Source: a bacterium
GTDB taxonomy: Bacteria > Bacillota_I > Bacilli_A > RF39 > UBA660
Length of the DNA stretch: 64,000 nucleotides
Reading direction: 5' to 3'
NCBI GenBank assembly: GCA_019423565.1
Contig: JAHZBE010000001.1
Location: forward strand, 1 to 64,000
In this document: in pieces, positions 33,961-44,600 of the stretch
How the letters are laid out: each line of letters opens with the position of its first letter
Position numbering within the stretch: position 1 is the first letter of the stretch
Translations under genes and position numbers: made by a program
Notes under the pieces: generated by a model
Seen by the model: only the letters and a program-made list of their open reading frames with translations
Databases searched by the model: none
What the model was told of the DNA's origin: nothing

Positions 33961-34737
33961 ATGGCAAAACATAAGGTTGATATAACCGGAATAAAAACAT
34001 CAGAATTAAAAGTTTTATCGAATGATGAACAAATAGAATTATTTCAAAAATTTAAAAGTGGCGATAAAATGGCACGTGAAAAAATAATTGAGGGTAATTT
34101 TAGGTTAGTTTTAAGTATTTTAAAAAAATTTACAAATAGATGTGAAAATATGGATGATTTATTTCAAGTTGGATGTATTGGACTATGTAAGGCTGTAGAT
34201 AATTTTGATTTATCTTATAATGTTAGATTTTCAACATATGCTGTTCCTATGATAATAGGTGAAGTGAGACGATATTTAAGAGATGATAATATGATAAGAG
34301 TTTCAAGAAGTATGAAAGATTTAGCTTTCAGGGTTTTAAGAATGAAAGAAAGCTATATGGTTGAACATGGTAAAAGTCCAAGTATAGAAGAAATTTCTAA
34401 AGTGATAGGTGAAAGTGAAATTGATATAATGTGCGCCCTTGAGGCAACAAGAGGAACTGTAAGTATATTTGAACCAATATATAATGATGGAGGAGAAACA
34501 ATATATTTATTTGATCAAATAGAAAATCCAAATGAAACAAGTTCAAATTGGAATACTAAAATTATTTTAGAAAATGCTATAAACAAATTAAAAACAAAAG
34601 AACAATTTATATTAATGCAAAGATATTTGATTGGTAAAACTCAAATGGAAATAAGCGATGAACTTGGAATTAGTCAAGCACAAGTTTCTAGAATTGAAAA
34701 AAATGCATTATGTAATGTTAAAAAGCTTATAAAATAA
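33961..34737 (+). CDS. sigG: RNA polymerase sigma factor SigG (late forespore)
   Basis: This 258-residue protein is the forespore sigma factor SigG. The N-terminus AKHKVDITGIKTSELKVLS matches the SigG-specific start. Region 2 has EGNFRLVLSILKKF, DDLFQVGCIGLCKAVDNFDLS and VRFSTYAVPMIIGEVRRYLRDDNMIRVSRS. A distinctive FEPIYNDGGETIYLFDQI follows. Region 4 reads GKTQMEISDELGISQAQVSRIEK. The start at 33961 has GAAAGGAG 8 nt upstream, buried in a hairpin. SigF would share parts of this, but the N-terminus and FEPIYNDGG are of the SigG type. spoIIGA-sigE do not precede it. Confidence 0.93.
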   Translation: MAKHKVDITGIKTSELKVLSNDEQIELFQKFKSGDKMAREKIIEGNFRLVLSILKKFTNRCENMDDLFQVGCIGLCKAVDNFDLSYNVRFSTYAVPMIIGEVRRYLRDDNMIRVSRSMKDLAFRVLRMKESYMVEHGKSPSIEEISKVIGESEIDIMCALEATRGTVSIFEPIYNDGGETIYLFDQIENPNETSSNWNTKIILENAINKLKTKEQFILMQRYLIGKTQMEISDELGISQAQVSRIEKNALCNVKKLIK

Positions 34738-34738
34738 T

Positions 34739-34767
34739 TTGCATAATAAATGAAATTGTGTTAAAAT
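34739..34767 (+). promoter_or_regulatory. SigA-type promoter after sigG
   Basis: TTGCAT (34739-34744) and TAAAAT (34762-34767) are spaced 17 bp, with TGT before the -10. It is directly adjacent to the sigG stop and leaves a leader of about 70 nt before the first ORF. Confidence 0.6.
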
Positions 34768-34836
34768 ACAAAGCACTTTATAAAAAGATTAATAAAACAC
34801 TATATTAATTTTATATCAGTAAGTAAAGGAATTGAG

Positions 34837-34887
34837 ATGGATTTAATTTATAAATTCAATTATATAAAAAAGATAATGATGTATTAA
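34837..34887 (+). CDS. Possible 16-residue leader peptide
   Basis: AAAGGA at 34825-34830 is well placed for ATG 34837, which opens MDLIYKFNYIKKIMMY and stops at 34885-34887, only two bases before the next gene's ATG. The downstream gene has no ribosome-binding site of its own, so re-initiation after this ORF is plausible. Coding is not proven; a sequencing error or a longer frame does not explain it because the frames differ. Confidence 0.45.
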   Translation: MDLIYKFNYIKKIMMY

Positions 34888-34889
34888 AT

Positions 34890-35654
34890 ATGGTTAGAGT
34901 AAAAAGAAAGTTGGAAAAAATAAAAGAAAAAAAAGAAGAAACAAAGAAAATGATTTCTGATAAAAAATGCAGAAAGAGTGTATTTGAGTCTAATAAGAAT
35001 AATATAATAGAAAAAATTCAAATGATAGTGGATGATGAAATTGAATATAACGATTTAACAACATCAGAAAAAGCTATATTAAGAAAAAATGTTAATTCTT
35101 TTATAAATGATATTAGTCCGAAAACATATACAAAATTAATTTCTAAAATAAAAAGAATAGAACCTATTTCAGAAACAGATGCAAATGATGCAATTAATTT
35201 AATAGATTTAAAAATACAGGAAATTTTTTATAAAATTTTTAGATTAAGTGAATTGTCAAGTAAGAATAATAATTTGGATGAAAAAATGGAAGAATTATCA
35301 AAAATACATGTAACAGGCGAAGAAAATCTAGGTGAGTTCTATAGAAAACATTATTGTAAATTAAGAACATGGAAATTAAATAAATTAAAAAGATTACTTG
35401 ATATATATAAAAAATTAATAAAAATATATGATTTAGTTTATTGCCCAAAATACTTAGATGATTTTATAAAATTATCGGATGAAGAAAAAGAAACAATAAA
35501 GCTTAATGATGAATCTTTACTTGAATTATATAATAAATTATTAAAAATATATAATGAATATACAAAAGTAAGTAATGATAAGATAATTACAGAATTGAAC
35601 AAAGAAGAAATAAAAAAAGAATATATAAATATGAGCATTAGAAGTAATATATAA
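34890..35654 (+). CDS. Unknown helical protein
   Basis: This gene encodes 254 residues. The sequence is highly charged and predicted all helical. A basic N-terminus (VRVKRKLEKIKEKKEETKK) comes first, then helices containing SEKAILRKNVNSFINDISP and a Tyr/Leu-rich segment (KLRTWKLNKLKRLLDIYKKLIKIYDLVYCPKYLDDFIKL). No signal peptide or membrane segment is seen. It has no Shine-Dalgarno at the right distance and probably depends on a 16-residue ORF upstream. I do not recognise it. Confidence 0.7.
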   Translation: MVRVKRKLEKIKEKKEETKKMISDKKCRKSVFESNKNNIIEKIQMIVDDEIEYNDLTTSEKAILRKNVNSFINDISPKTYTKLISKIKRIEPISETDANDAINLIDLKIQEIFYKIFRLSELSSKNNNLDEKMEELSKIHVTGEENLGEFYRKHYCKLRTWKLNKLKRLLDIYKKLIKIYDLVYCPKYLDDFIKLSDEEKETIKLNDESLLELYNKLLKIYNEYTKVSNDKIITELNKEEIKKEYINMSIRSNI

Positions 35655-35691
35655 TTATTTCTTTTTTTATGCAAAAAAGGCCTTAAATGAA

Positions 35692-35720
35692 TTGACATTT
35701 ATAGTTAAATTTTATATAAT
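35692..35720 (+). promoter_or_regulatory. Perfect consensus SigA promoter of the TasA-SipW operon
   Basis: TTGACA (35692-35697) and TATAAT (35715-35720) are spaced 17 bp, the exact consensus. It is the strongest-looking promoter in the window, and it drives the surface-protein cluster. Confidence 0.9.
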
Positions 35721-35753
35721 TAAATTGTAAAAATAGGAAAGGAGTTAAACGTA

Positions 35754-36338
35754 ATGGGAAACAAAGTTCAAAACGTTTTACTAGGAGTTTTAGCAGTTGG
35801 TCTAATCGGTATAACTGTTGCTTATGCAGCATTATCACAAAGATTAGATATTCAACCAGAAGCTACAGTAAAAAAATCAACATGGGACGTTGAATTTGCT
35901 AATGTTGCTTGTACTGCTTCAAATTTAAATGGTACTACAACAACTGCAGTTGTTGATACATCTGAAAGCAAGCTTGCTGTTGATGGTAAAACAACTATTA
36001 AAGGTTCTATGGGAACATTAAAAACACCTGGTGACACTATAACTTGTACATTTGACATAGTTAATAAAGGTGACATTGATGCTAAAATAACTACAGCACC
36101 AGTTGTACCTACACCAACATGTGCAACAGATGCTAGCAGTATTTGTTCTGAATTAACTTATACTTTAACATATGCTGATAGTCCTAATACAGCTATTAAA
36201 GTTAATGATGAATTGGCCGCTGGTGCAACAAAAGCAGCTAAAATTGTATTAACTTATAAGAAAGATTCTACAAAATTAACTGCAACTGATGTTAAAGTTG
36301 GACCAATGACTTCATATATTATATATGGACAAAAATAG
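35754..36338 (+). CDS. TasA/camelysin-like secreted fibre protein
   Basis: This 194-residue protein starts with a SipW-type signal: a short basic start, a hydrophobic stretch and AYA|ALSQRLDI, with cleavage likely after residue 25. The mature part of about 169 residues is beta-rich, with TWDVEFANV, TCTFDIVNKGDIDAKITTAP and a C-terminal YIIYGQK. It has four Cys. The family (TasA, camelysin, CalY) forms extracellular fibres in biofilms. A signal peptidase of the required SipW type follows at once. AAAGGAG precedes the ATG. Fibre formation is inferred from the family. Confidence 0.87.
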   Translation: MGNKVQNVLLGVLAVGLIGITVAYAALSQRLDIQPEATVKKSTWDVEFANVACTASNLNGTTTTAVVDTSESKLAVDGKTTIKGSMGTLKTPGDTITCTFDIVNKGDIDAKITTAPVVPTPTCATDASSICSELTYTLTYADSPNTAIKVNDELAAGATKAAKIVLTYKKDSTKLTATDVKVGPMTSYIIYGQK

Positions 36339-36358
36339 TAAATAAAAATAATGACAAT

Positions 36359-36380
36359 AATCCAGCAAAATGCTGGATTT
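36359..36380 (+). terminator. Stem-loop after the TasA-like gene (partial terminator or RNA stabiliser)
   Basis: A 9-bp perfect stem aatccagca/tgctggatt has a 3-nt loop but only a few T follow. It probably sets a high ratio of TasA-like protein to downstream products rather than stopping transcription fully. Confidence 0.6.
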
Positions 36381-36409
36381 GCGTTATTAATATAAAATGA
36401 GGGTTGTTT

Positions 36410-37540
36410 ATGAAAAACAGTTTTAAACAAATATTATTACTTGAAATAACAATGTTTTTAGTAATTATTGTTTCGTTTTTTACTAATAATATTTTTACTG
36501 GAAACTGGAAATTATTATTTTTATTTGTTATGACTGTTATTTCTATAATGATATTCAAACTAGAATTAAAAAATGATTATGAGTCAAAACAAATATTAAA
36601 AACAGTTTTAATATATGTATTAATTTATTTTATATTATCTTATTTAGCAGGTTTATTTATAGGGTTTAATAAAACTGTATTTAGAATAAGTAAAGATAAT
36701 TTTATATTTAACATAATACCAACAGCGATATATATAGTACTTAGTGAAATATTAAGATATATCTTTATTAAAAAATCAAATAAAAATCTTTTTATAATGA
36801 TATCATCTTGTATATTATTTATATGTGTTGATATTATGTCAAATATTGAACTATATAATTTTAGTATATCTGATGAATTATATGAATTTATTGGCATGGT
36901 TATTCTTGTAAGTATTGCTAAAAATATATTTATGACTATACTTGTTAATAAAAGCAATTATTATAATACTATAATTTATAGGTTTATTATGGAGTTATAT
37001 GAATATATAGTACCAATTGTACCAGCATTTGGGCCATATCTAGGTTCTGTAGTTGGCATAGCTTTTCCATTAATTTTATCACTAGTTATTATTAAATATC
37101 CAAATAAAAAACATTTGGATAAACCTATGCAGAAGCATTATTTCAGAATAGTATCATTTATTATAACAATTATTTTGGGAGTTTTAGTTTTATTAAATAC
37201 GGGACTTTTAAAATATCAAATGTTTGTAATAGGATCTAATTCGATGGTTTCATATATGTATAAAGGTGATGTAATAATAGTTAAGAAAGCTTATAATGAA
37301 GAAAAGAACGAAATTAATAAAGGGGAAATATTGGTTTTTAAACGAGGTGGTAAAATAATATCACATCGTGTACATTATATTGAAAAAAGAAATGGCACTG
37401 TTTATTATAAAACAAAAGGTGATAATAATAGTCAACCGGATGAAGGATTTGCAACTAAGAGTGAAATCATAGGTACTGTTTCTTTAAGAATAAAATATGT
37501 AGGATTACCAAGTATTTGGATTCAAGAATTATTAAGGTAG
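36410..37540 (+). CDS. SipW-type signal peptidase I with large N-terminal membrane domain
   Basis: This 376-residue protein should cleave the signal peptides of TasA-like proteins. The C-terminal 120 residues form the ER-type signal peptidase: Ser278 in GSNSMVSYMYKGD and His319 in SHRVHY replace the usual Ser-Lys pair, and GDNN...PDEG supplies Asp338 and Asp344. Upstream, about 260 residues form some eight hydrophobic helices not found in the roughly 190-residue Bacillus SipW. AATGAGGG lies 6 nt before ATG 36410; an in-frame TTG at 36404 is less likely. Position right after its presumed substrate supports the role. Confidence 0.9.
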   Translation: MKNSFKQILLLEITMFLVIIVSFFTNNIFTGNWKLLFLFVMTVISIMIFKLELKNDYESKQILKTVLIYVLIYFILSYLAGLFIGFNKTVFRISKDNFIFNIIPTAIYIVLSEILRYIFIKKSNKNLFIMISSCILFICVDIMSNIELYNFSISDELYEFIGMVILVSIAKNIFMTILVNKSNYYNTIIYRFIMELYEYIVPIVPAFGPYLGSVVGIAFPLILSLVIIKYPNKKHLDKPMQKHYFRIVSFIITIILGVLVLLNTGLLKYQMFVIGSNSMVSYMYKGDVIIVKKAYNEEKNEINKGEILVFKRGGKIISHRVHYIEKRNGTVYYKTKGDNNSQPDEGFATKSEIIGTVSLRIKYVGLPSIWIQELLR

Positions 37541-37549
37541 GGATTAAAT

Positions 37550-38578
37550 GTGAAAAATAATGTTAAAAGGAATTGCGTTGTATTAGTTGTATTAATTTTA
37601 TTTTTATCTTTTGGAGCAATTGTGTTATGCAATAAGTCTTTTGGAATAAATATATCTGAAAAACTGGATTATAATGAAAAAGGTACTATTAATTATAAGG
37701 TTTATCTAGATGATAATTCTTATTATAATAAAAGTTATTTAGATGAGGGAATGCAATATATATCAAGTATTATTGATTATATTGATATTAATTATAATTA
37801 TACAACTACGTTCTCAGATACAATTGATTATAATATAAATACAAAAGCTGAAGCTGTTATAACAATTGTTGATACAGATGATAATAATAAAGTTATTTAT
37901 TCTAGTATAGAAGAATTAGAAGGATTTAAAAGTAATGACTATAAAAATAATGTTCTTACAACTTCTAAAAATTATAAAATAGATTATGCTAGATTTAATA
38001 AATTAACTAATGAATTTAAAACTAGATATGGAATAAGTGCTAAATGTGATTTAAAAATAAATTTTTATGTAAATTATAGTGGTTCATATAAAAAACTTTC
38101 TAGTGTATCAAATTCAAGAGTTATGAGTGTTGATATTCCTCTTTCAGAACAAATGATTAATATTACTAAGGGAGAAAATATTAACAATAGTGGATCATAT
38201 ACTGGAACATCTAATAAAACAATTATTAATAAAGTTTTATATATAGTTTCAATCTTATTTGCAATTATAGCATTAGCATTATTAGTTGCATTATATAAAA
38301 TCATTATTAAAACAAGTAAACAAACAAGTAAATATGAAAAGTTTATATCAAAAACATTAAGACAATATGATTCATACATAACAGAAGCGGATAAAACTGA
38401 TGATACAAAGAAAAGAACTATTGTTAGGGTAAATAGTTTTAAAGAATTATTTGATGTTAGAAATAGCATTGAAAAAACAATAATATATATAAAAGTTAGC
38501 GATACAAAGTCTAAATTTGAAATAATAGATACAGATACAATTTATTGTTATGAAGTAAGTGAAGAAGATTTTGAATAG
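37550..38578 (+). CDS. DUF5305-like membrane protein of the SipW cluster
   Basis: This 342-residue protein starts at GTG 37550 (GGTAGGG upstream; the overlapping ATG would stop at once). An N-terminal membrane segment or signal lies at about 8-28, followed by a beta-rich outer domain of about 190 residues containing INYKVYLDDNSYYNKSYLDEGMQ, YISSIIDYIDINYNYT and RYGISAKCDLKINFYVNY. A second membrane helix lies at about 224-250, then a cytoplasmic tail of about 90 residues. The pattern fits DUF5305 proteins, which often sit beside SipW-type peptidases. The role is unknown; assistance in export or assembly is an inference. Confidence 0.78.
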   Translation: MKNNVKRNCVVLVVLILFLSFGAIVLCNKSFGINISEKLDYNEKGTINYKVYLDDNSYYNKSYLDEGMQYISSIIDYIDINYNYTTTFSDTIDYNINTKAEAVITIVDTDDNNKVIYSSIEELEGFKSNDYKNNVLTTSKNYKIDYARFNKLTNEFKTRYGISAKCDLKINFYVNYSGSYKKLSSVSNSRVMSVDIPLSEQMINITKGENINNSGSYTGTSNKTIINKVLYIVSILFAIIALALLVALYKIIIKTSKQTSKYEKFISKTLRQYDSYITEADKTDDTKKRTIVRVNSFKELFDVRNSIEKTIIYIKVSDTKSKFEIIDTDTIYCYEVSEEDFE

Positions 38579-38600
38579 TTAGTAAGTAATGGAGGTAAAT

Positions 38601-41600
38601 ATGAGAAAAAGAATAGGTAATATTTTAAAAATTCTTATGGTATTTTGCCTTCTTTTTACGTCTATAGCGTATTCTGGTCTTGCTGAAAGTTTAGCAATTA
38701 CTACAGAAGCTAAAGTTTATGCTATAAGAGATATTAGAGTAACTGGTATCAATTTATATAATGCATCAAATGGAGCTGTAGAAAGCTATTCACCACAATA
38801 TAATACAGATATAACAACTACTGGTTTTAAACTTACTAGTAGTTCTTCTAGCATTACATATAAAGTAACAGTGAATAATTATGGTAATACAGACCAAACA
38901 ATATATGAGTTCATAAAAAGAAGTGTAAATAATTCAAATGTAAATTTTGAAATAATAGATTATAATGCTAAAGATATTATTAATCATAATTCTGCAGTTA
39001 GTTTTCTTATAAAATTTACAACAACAAGTCCAAGCAGTCAAGATATTAATCTTGTTATGCACTATGATTTTAGGGAAGTATATACAATTAGTTATGATGC
39101 AAATGGTGGAGATAATTCACCAGGTATTCAAAGAAAATATGCTAAGGAAGATATGAACATTACGGAAGATGTTCCAACAAGACCTAATTATGATTTCTTA
39201 GGTTGGTCAACTTCTAACGATTCAACTACTGTTCAATATTCTCCAAATAGTGTATATGATCTTGATAAGGACATGACATTATATGCAGTATGGAAAAAGA
39301 AAACTGCAAAGATAAATTTAAATTATAATGTAGATGGTACATGGTATTATTCTGGATATAATAATAGAATATTAACTGGAATAAAAATCGATGGTGTTGA
39401 CAAAGGATATTTAAATGATTTTTCTGGAACGTTTGATTATGGAACAAGTTATGAAATATATGGATTTAAATTAGATAATGTTGAAATACCTTATTCTAAA
39501 AAATATACAGTTGATGGTAAAAATTATTTAGAAATACATTTTAATACGACATATATTACATCAAATAATGAGGATTATGGTAGTGTATCTGTAAATCAAT
39601 TGATAGCTATACCTGGAACAACATTTAAAGCAACAAATAATATAATAACATTATCAGATGGTAGAACTATTACAGCAAGTGTTATAGATAAAGATGGATA
39701 TACAACTAAATTTGATAATTTTGAATATTCTAGTGCAACAATAAATACTAAAACAAATGTAACAGCAAACTTTATAAGGGAAGCTAATAAGTATACAATA
39801 ACACTTGATGATCAAAATGGAACAACAAAAGGTACAACAGAAATATATGAAAAATATGATGATGGTATATATTTAGATAGTTTATTAACTAAAAAAATGA
39901 CATCTAGTACAAATGCAATAACAAAACCAGAAAAAACTGGATATACTTTTAAAGGATATTATACAAAAGAAAATGGTCAAGGAAATCAAGTAATAAATAG
40001 TAATGGCTATATAACAGATAAAATAACAAGCACATCATATACATCAAATACAACACTATATGCGTATTATGTAGATGATATAGCTCCTTCAAACTTAAAA
40101 ATAACAAATTCAAGTAATGGTAATTGGACAAATAAAGATGTAACAGTTACTATAAGTGCAACAGATGAAGGATCTGGAATAAAAGAATATCAATGGAAAG
40201 AAAATGGTAATTGGACAACAAGATCAATTGGAATAACAAATGGTATTGGAAAAATTATATATACTGTAGATAGAAACTTAGAAATAGAGTTTAGAGCAGT
40301 TGATAATGCCGGAAACAGAAGTAATGTTATAACAACATTTGTAAAAAGAGATACAGTACTTCCTAAAATAGAATTAAATGGAAGTGCTAGTTCATCTGAA
40401 ATTAATAATGATAATACAATAACAATACCAATTAAAATTACTGAAAATGCAAGTGGTATAAATAGTTCTGACTTTACGGCCTCTGATATAAACATATTGA
40501 TAAATGGAACAACAGTAAATCCAAGTACAAAAACATTAACTTATAATAGTGTAAGTAATGGAGTATATAGTTATACATTAACAATTGGTGGAGTATCTAC
40601 TAATGGTAAAATAACATTAGAAATAGGTGCAAGTGCTATTAAGGATATTGCAACAAACGCAAATAAAAAAACAACTTTAGATCCTAGTGTTAATGTATCA
40701 AATACATATACAATTACACTTAATAATAATGGAGCTAATACATCTGGTACAAGTGAAATATATGAAAAATATGGAACAGGTATTTATCTTGATAAAGATT
40801 TAACTAAATCAATGGGTGAAGGAACAAATCCTATTACAAAACCTGAAAAGAGTTATACAGTAAGCTATGATGCAAATGGTACAGATATAACTGTACCTAG
40901 TGCTTCAAAAGTTAATTATAAATTTAATGGATACTATACAGCAACATCTAACGGTACACAAAGAATTAATGGTGATGGTTATATTACAAGTAATATAAAC
41001 AATACTACATATGCATCAAATGGAACATTGTATGCACGTTGGACAAAAGGTTTAGTAACAATTCCAACTATATCAAAAACAGGTTATACATGTTTATGGA
41101 ATACAAACAAAGATGGTAGTGGAACAAGTTATAATCCAGGTGATATAACAGATACACTTAATTCACAAACATTATATGCTAGATGTACAGCTAATGCATT
41201 AAAATTTGATGAACAAACACTTGATCCTATAGATTATAGTGATGAAAAAGATCAAACTTTAAGCATTAAAGGTGCAAGTAATGGTACTGGAAGTTATACG
41301 TATTCATTTGTTTATGGTTCTTCGGAGTTTGAAATAAATGGAACAACAATAACGGTTAAAAAGGGGACAAATGCTAATTCGTATACTTTATTGACAGAAG
41401 TTATAGATAATAATTCAGGCACATCAAATCGTGCAAGTATTCATATAACAATAAATAAAATTGCAGCTAAATGTCCAACAATAAAATCATATGAGGGTGA
41501 TTATGATGGACAATATCATAAAATAGAGATATCTGGAGATACAGATTCAATTCAATTCAGAGCAAGTACTACTGGTAGTTGGACTAATTTCAAATATATA

Positions 41601-44600
41601 TCTTCGTATATTTCAGCAACCTCAAGTCCACAAATATTTTATTTAAAGAATGGTGGAGATTTTAACCATACGGAAGCTGATTGTGGAAGTGCAAGTGTTA
41701 CAATCAATAAGAAAAAATTAGCAATATCAGATTTTGAAGTAAATTATACTGGAAATAAGTATTTTTGGAGGGAAATAGAAACTGGTGTTGGTAAAGAAAC
41801 ACTTCAATTATCATACAGACCTACTTTGCCAGATAAAGGCACATACAATTATGATAAAAAAGAGTTTACATTATCTGTAGATAACGGAACTTATACAGGA
41901 GATAAAAATAACTATGAAATAGCAAAAGTAGGAGATTTAATAATAGGACAAGCTAAGGGTGAAATAAGTTATAGTACGAAAGCAGCAACAAAAACTTATG
42001 GAGATAGTGCATTTATTAATTCACTTACAAAAACAGGTGATGGAACTGTAAAATATACTTCAAGTAATGAAAATGTTGCAATTGTAGATGCTGGTACTGG
42101 AAAAGTTACAATTGTTGGAGCAGGGACTGCAACAATAATAGCAACAGTAACAGATGGAACAAACTATACATATGCAACTAAAAAAGCAACTTATACATTA
42201 ACAGTTAATAAAGCAGATAATCCAGTAAAGGTAACTCCAATTACATTAACATATAATGGGAAATCTCAAAATCTTGTAACAACAACAAATGTACAAGGAA
42301 ATATATGTTATTCAACAAGTGCAGCATTAACAAGTTGTACATCACAAGGAACAATACCAACAGGAACAAATGCGGGAACATATACAGTTTATTATTATGT
42401 TGCGGGTAATGGCAATTATAAAGCTAAATCAGGTAGTGTAAGTGTTACAATAAATAAAGCAAATGGAAGTATTGAATATAAAAAAGTTAAAGTAACAAAA
42501 ACATATGGAGATGGAGCTTTTACAAATGAATTAACAAAAACAGGTGATGGAACAGTAAAATATACATCAAGTGATGTAAATGTAGCAACTATTAATAGTA
42601 GTTCTGGAGAAGTTATAATAAAAGATGCTGGAACTACGACAATAACAGCGACTGTAACAGACGGAACAAATTATACATATAATACAAATATTGCAAGCTA
42701 TTCGTTAATTGTTAGTACAAGTTCAAATCCAATAAGTGTAACAGCAAATACATTAACATACAATGGAAAAACTCAGAATTTAGTAACAACAAAAAATGCA
42801 ATTGGTAATGTATGTTATTCATTAAGTTCAGAAGTAACAAGTTGTACATCACAAGGAACAATACCTACAGAAACAGATGCAGGGACATATACAGTTTATT
42901 ACTATGCAGAAGGTAATACTAATTATAGTTCTGTAAAAGGAAACGTAAAAGTTACAATAAGTAAAAAGACTATAACACCAAATGCGTATACTGTAACATA
43001 TGATGGTAATAAGAAATTTGTTAGAACATATACAACAGGAATTTTAAGTGAAACATTAAAATTAACATATACATCATATGCAGCAACAGCAGGAACATAT
43101 AGTTATTCAACAAGTGCAGCAGCGAGCAAATATACATTAGCTGTAGCAGATGGAAGCGGAAAAGCATCAAACTATAATATAAGTAATCCAGGAACATTAA
43201 CAATAAATAAAAAAGCAGCAAGTATAAGCTATGCTACAAAAACAGTAACAAAAACATATGGAGATGCAGCATTTACGAATGCAATAACTAATACTGGTGA
43301 TGGAAATATAAAATATACATCAAGTAATGTAAATGTAGCAACTGTGGATGTTAATACTGGAAAAGTTACAATTGTTGGAGCGGGAACTGCAACAATAACA
43401 GCGACTGTAACAGATGGAACAAATTATACATATACAACCAAAACAGCAACTTACACATTAACAGTTAATAAAGCAGATAATCCAGTAAAAGTAACATCGA
43501 ATACATTAACATATAATGGAAATGCTCAAGATTTAGTAACTGTAAGTAATATAAATGGTAATATGTGTTATTCTACAAGTGCTTCAGTAACAAGCTGTTC
43601 ATCATCACAAGATATACCACAAAAAACAGATGCAGGGACATATACAGTTTATTACTATGCAGAAGGTAATACTAATTATAGTTCTGTAAAAGGAAACGTA
43701 AAAGTTACAATAAGTAAAAAGACTATAACACCAAATGCGTATACTGTAACATATGATGGTAATAAGAAATTTGTTAGAACATATACAACAGGAATTTTAA
43801 GTGAAACATTAAAATTAACATATACATCATATGCAGCAACAGCAGGAACATATAGTTATTCAACAAGTGCAGCAGCGAGCAAATATACATTAGCTGTAGC
43901 AGATGGAAGCGGAAAAGCATCAAACTATAATATAAGTAATCCAGGAACATTAACAATAAATAAAAAAGCAGCAAGTATAAGCTATGCTACAAAAACAGTA
44001 ACAAAAACATATGGAGATGCAGCATTTACGAATGCAATAACTAATACTGGAAATGGAAATGTAAAATATACTTCAAGTAATGTAAATGTAGCAACTGTGG
44101 ATGTTAGTACTGGAAAAGTTACAATTATTGGAGCGGGAACTGCAACAATAACTGGAACAGTAACAGACGGAACAAATTATACATATGCAACTAAAACAGC
44201 AACTTACACATTAACAATTAATAAAGCGGATAATCCAGTAAAGGTAACTCCAATTACATTAACATATAATACACAAGCTCAAAATCTTGTAACAACAACT
44301 AATGCACAAGGAAATATATGTTATTCTACAAGTGCTTCAGTAACAAGTTGTTCATCGCAAGGAACAATACCAACAGGAACAAATGCGGGAACATATACAG
44401 TTTATTATTATGTAGCGGGTAATAGTAATTATAAAGCTAAATCAGGTAGTGTAAGTGTTACGATAAATAAATATAATTTAAGTAATGCAACTATAAGTGG
44501 TATTAGTAGTAAAACATATGATGGTACTGAACAAAAACAAAGTAATTTCACTGTAATAGTACCAATACCTACTGGTAAAACAAGTACTCCAACATATACA

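Noticed and set aside
33961..34737. SigF rather than SigG
   Set aside because: The KVDITGI-type N-terminus and FEPIYNDGG fit SigG; spoIIAA and spoIIAB, which accompany sigF, are absent.
35655..35691. A terminator in the gap before the TasA promoter
   Set aside because: T-runs are present, but no convincing stem precedes them.
43021..43974. Open frames on the reverse strand inside the giant gene
   Set aside because: They are Leu/Tyr/Met-rich mirror frames of the Thr/Ser/Asn-rich repeats, lack ribosome-binding sites and are duplicated only because the repeat is.
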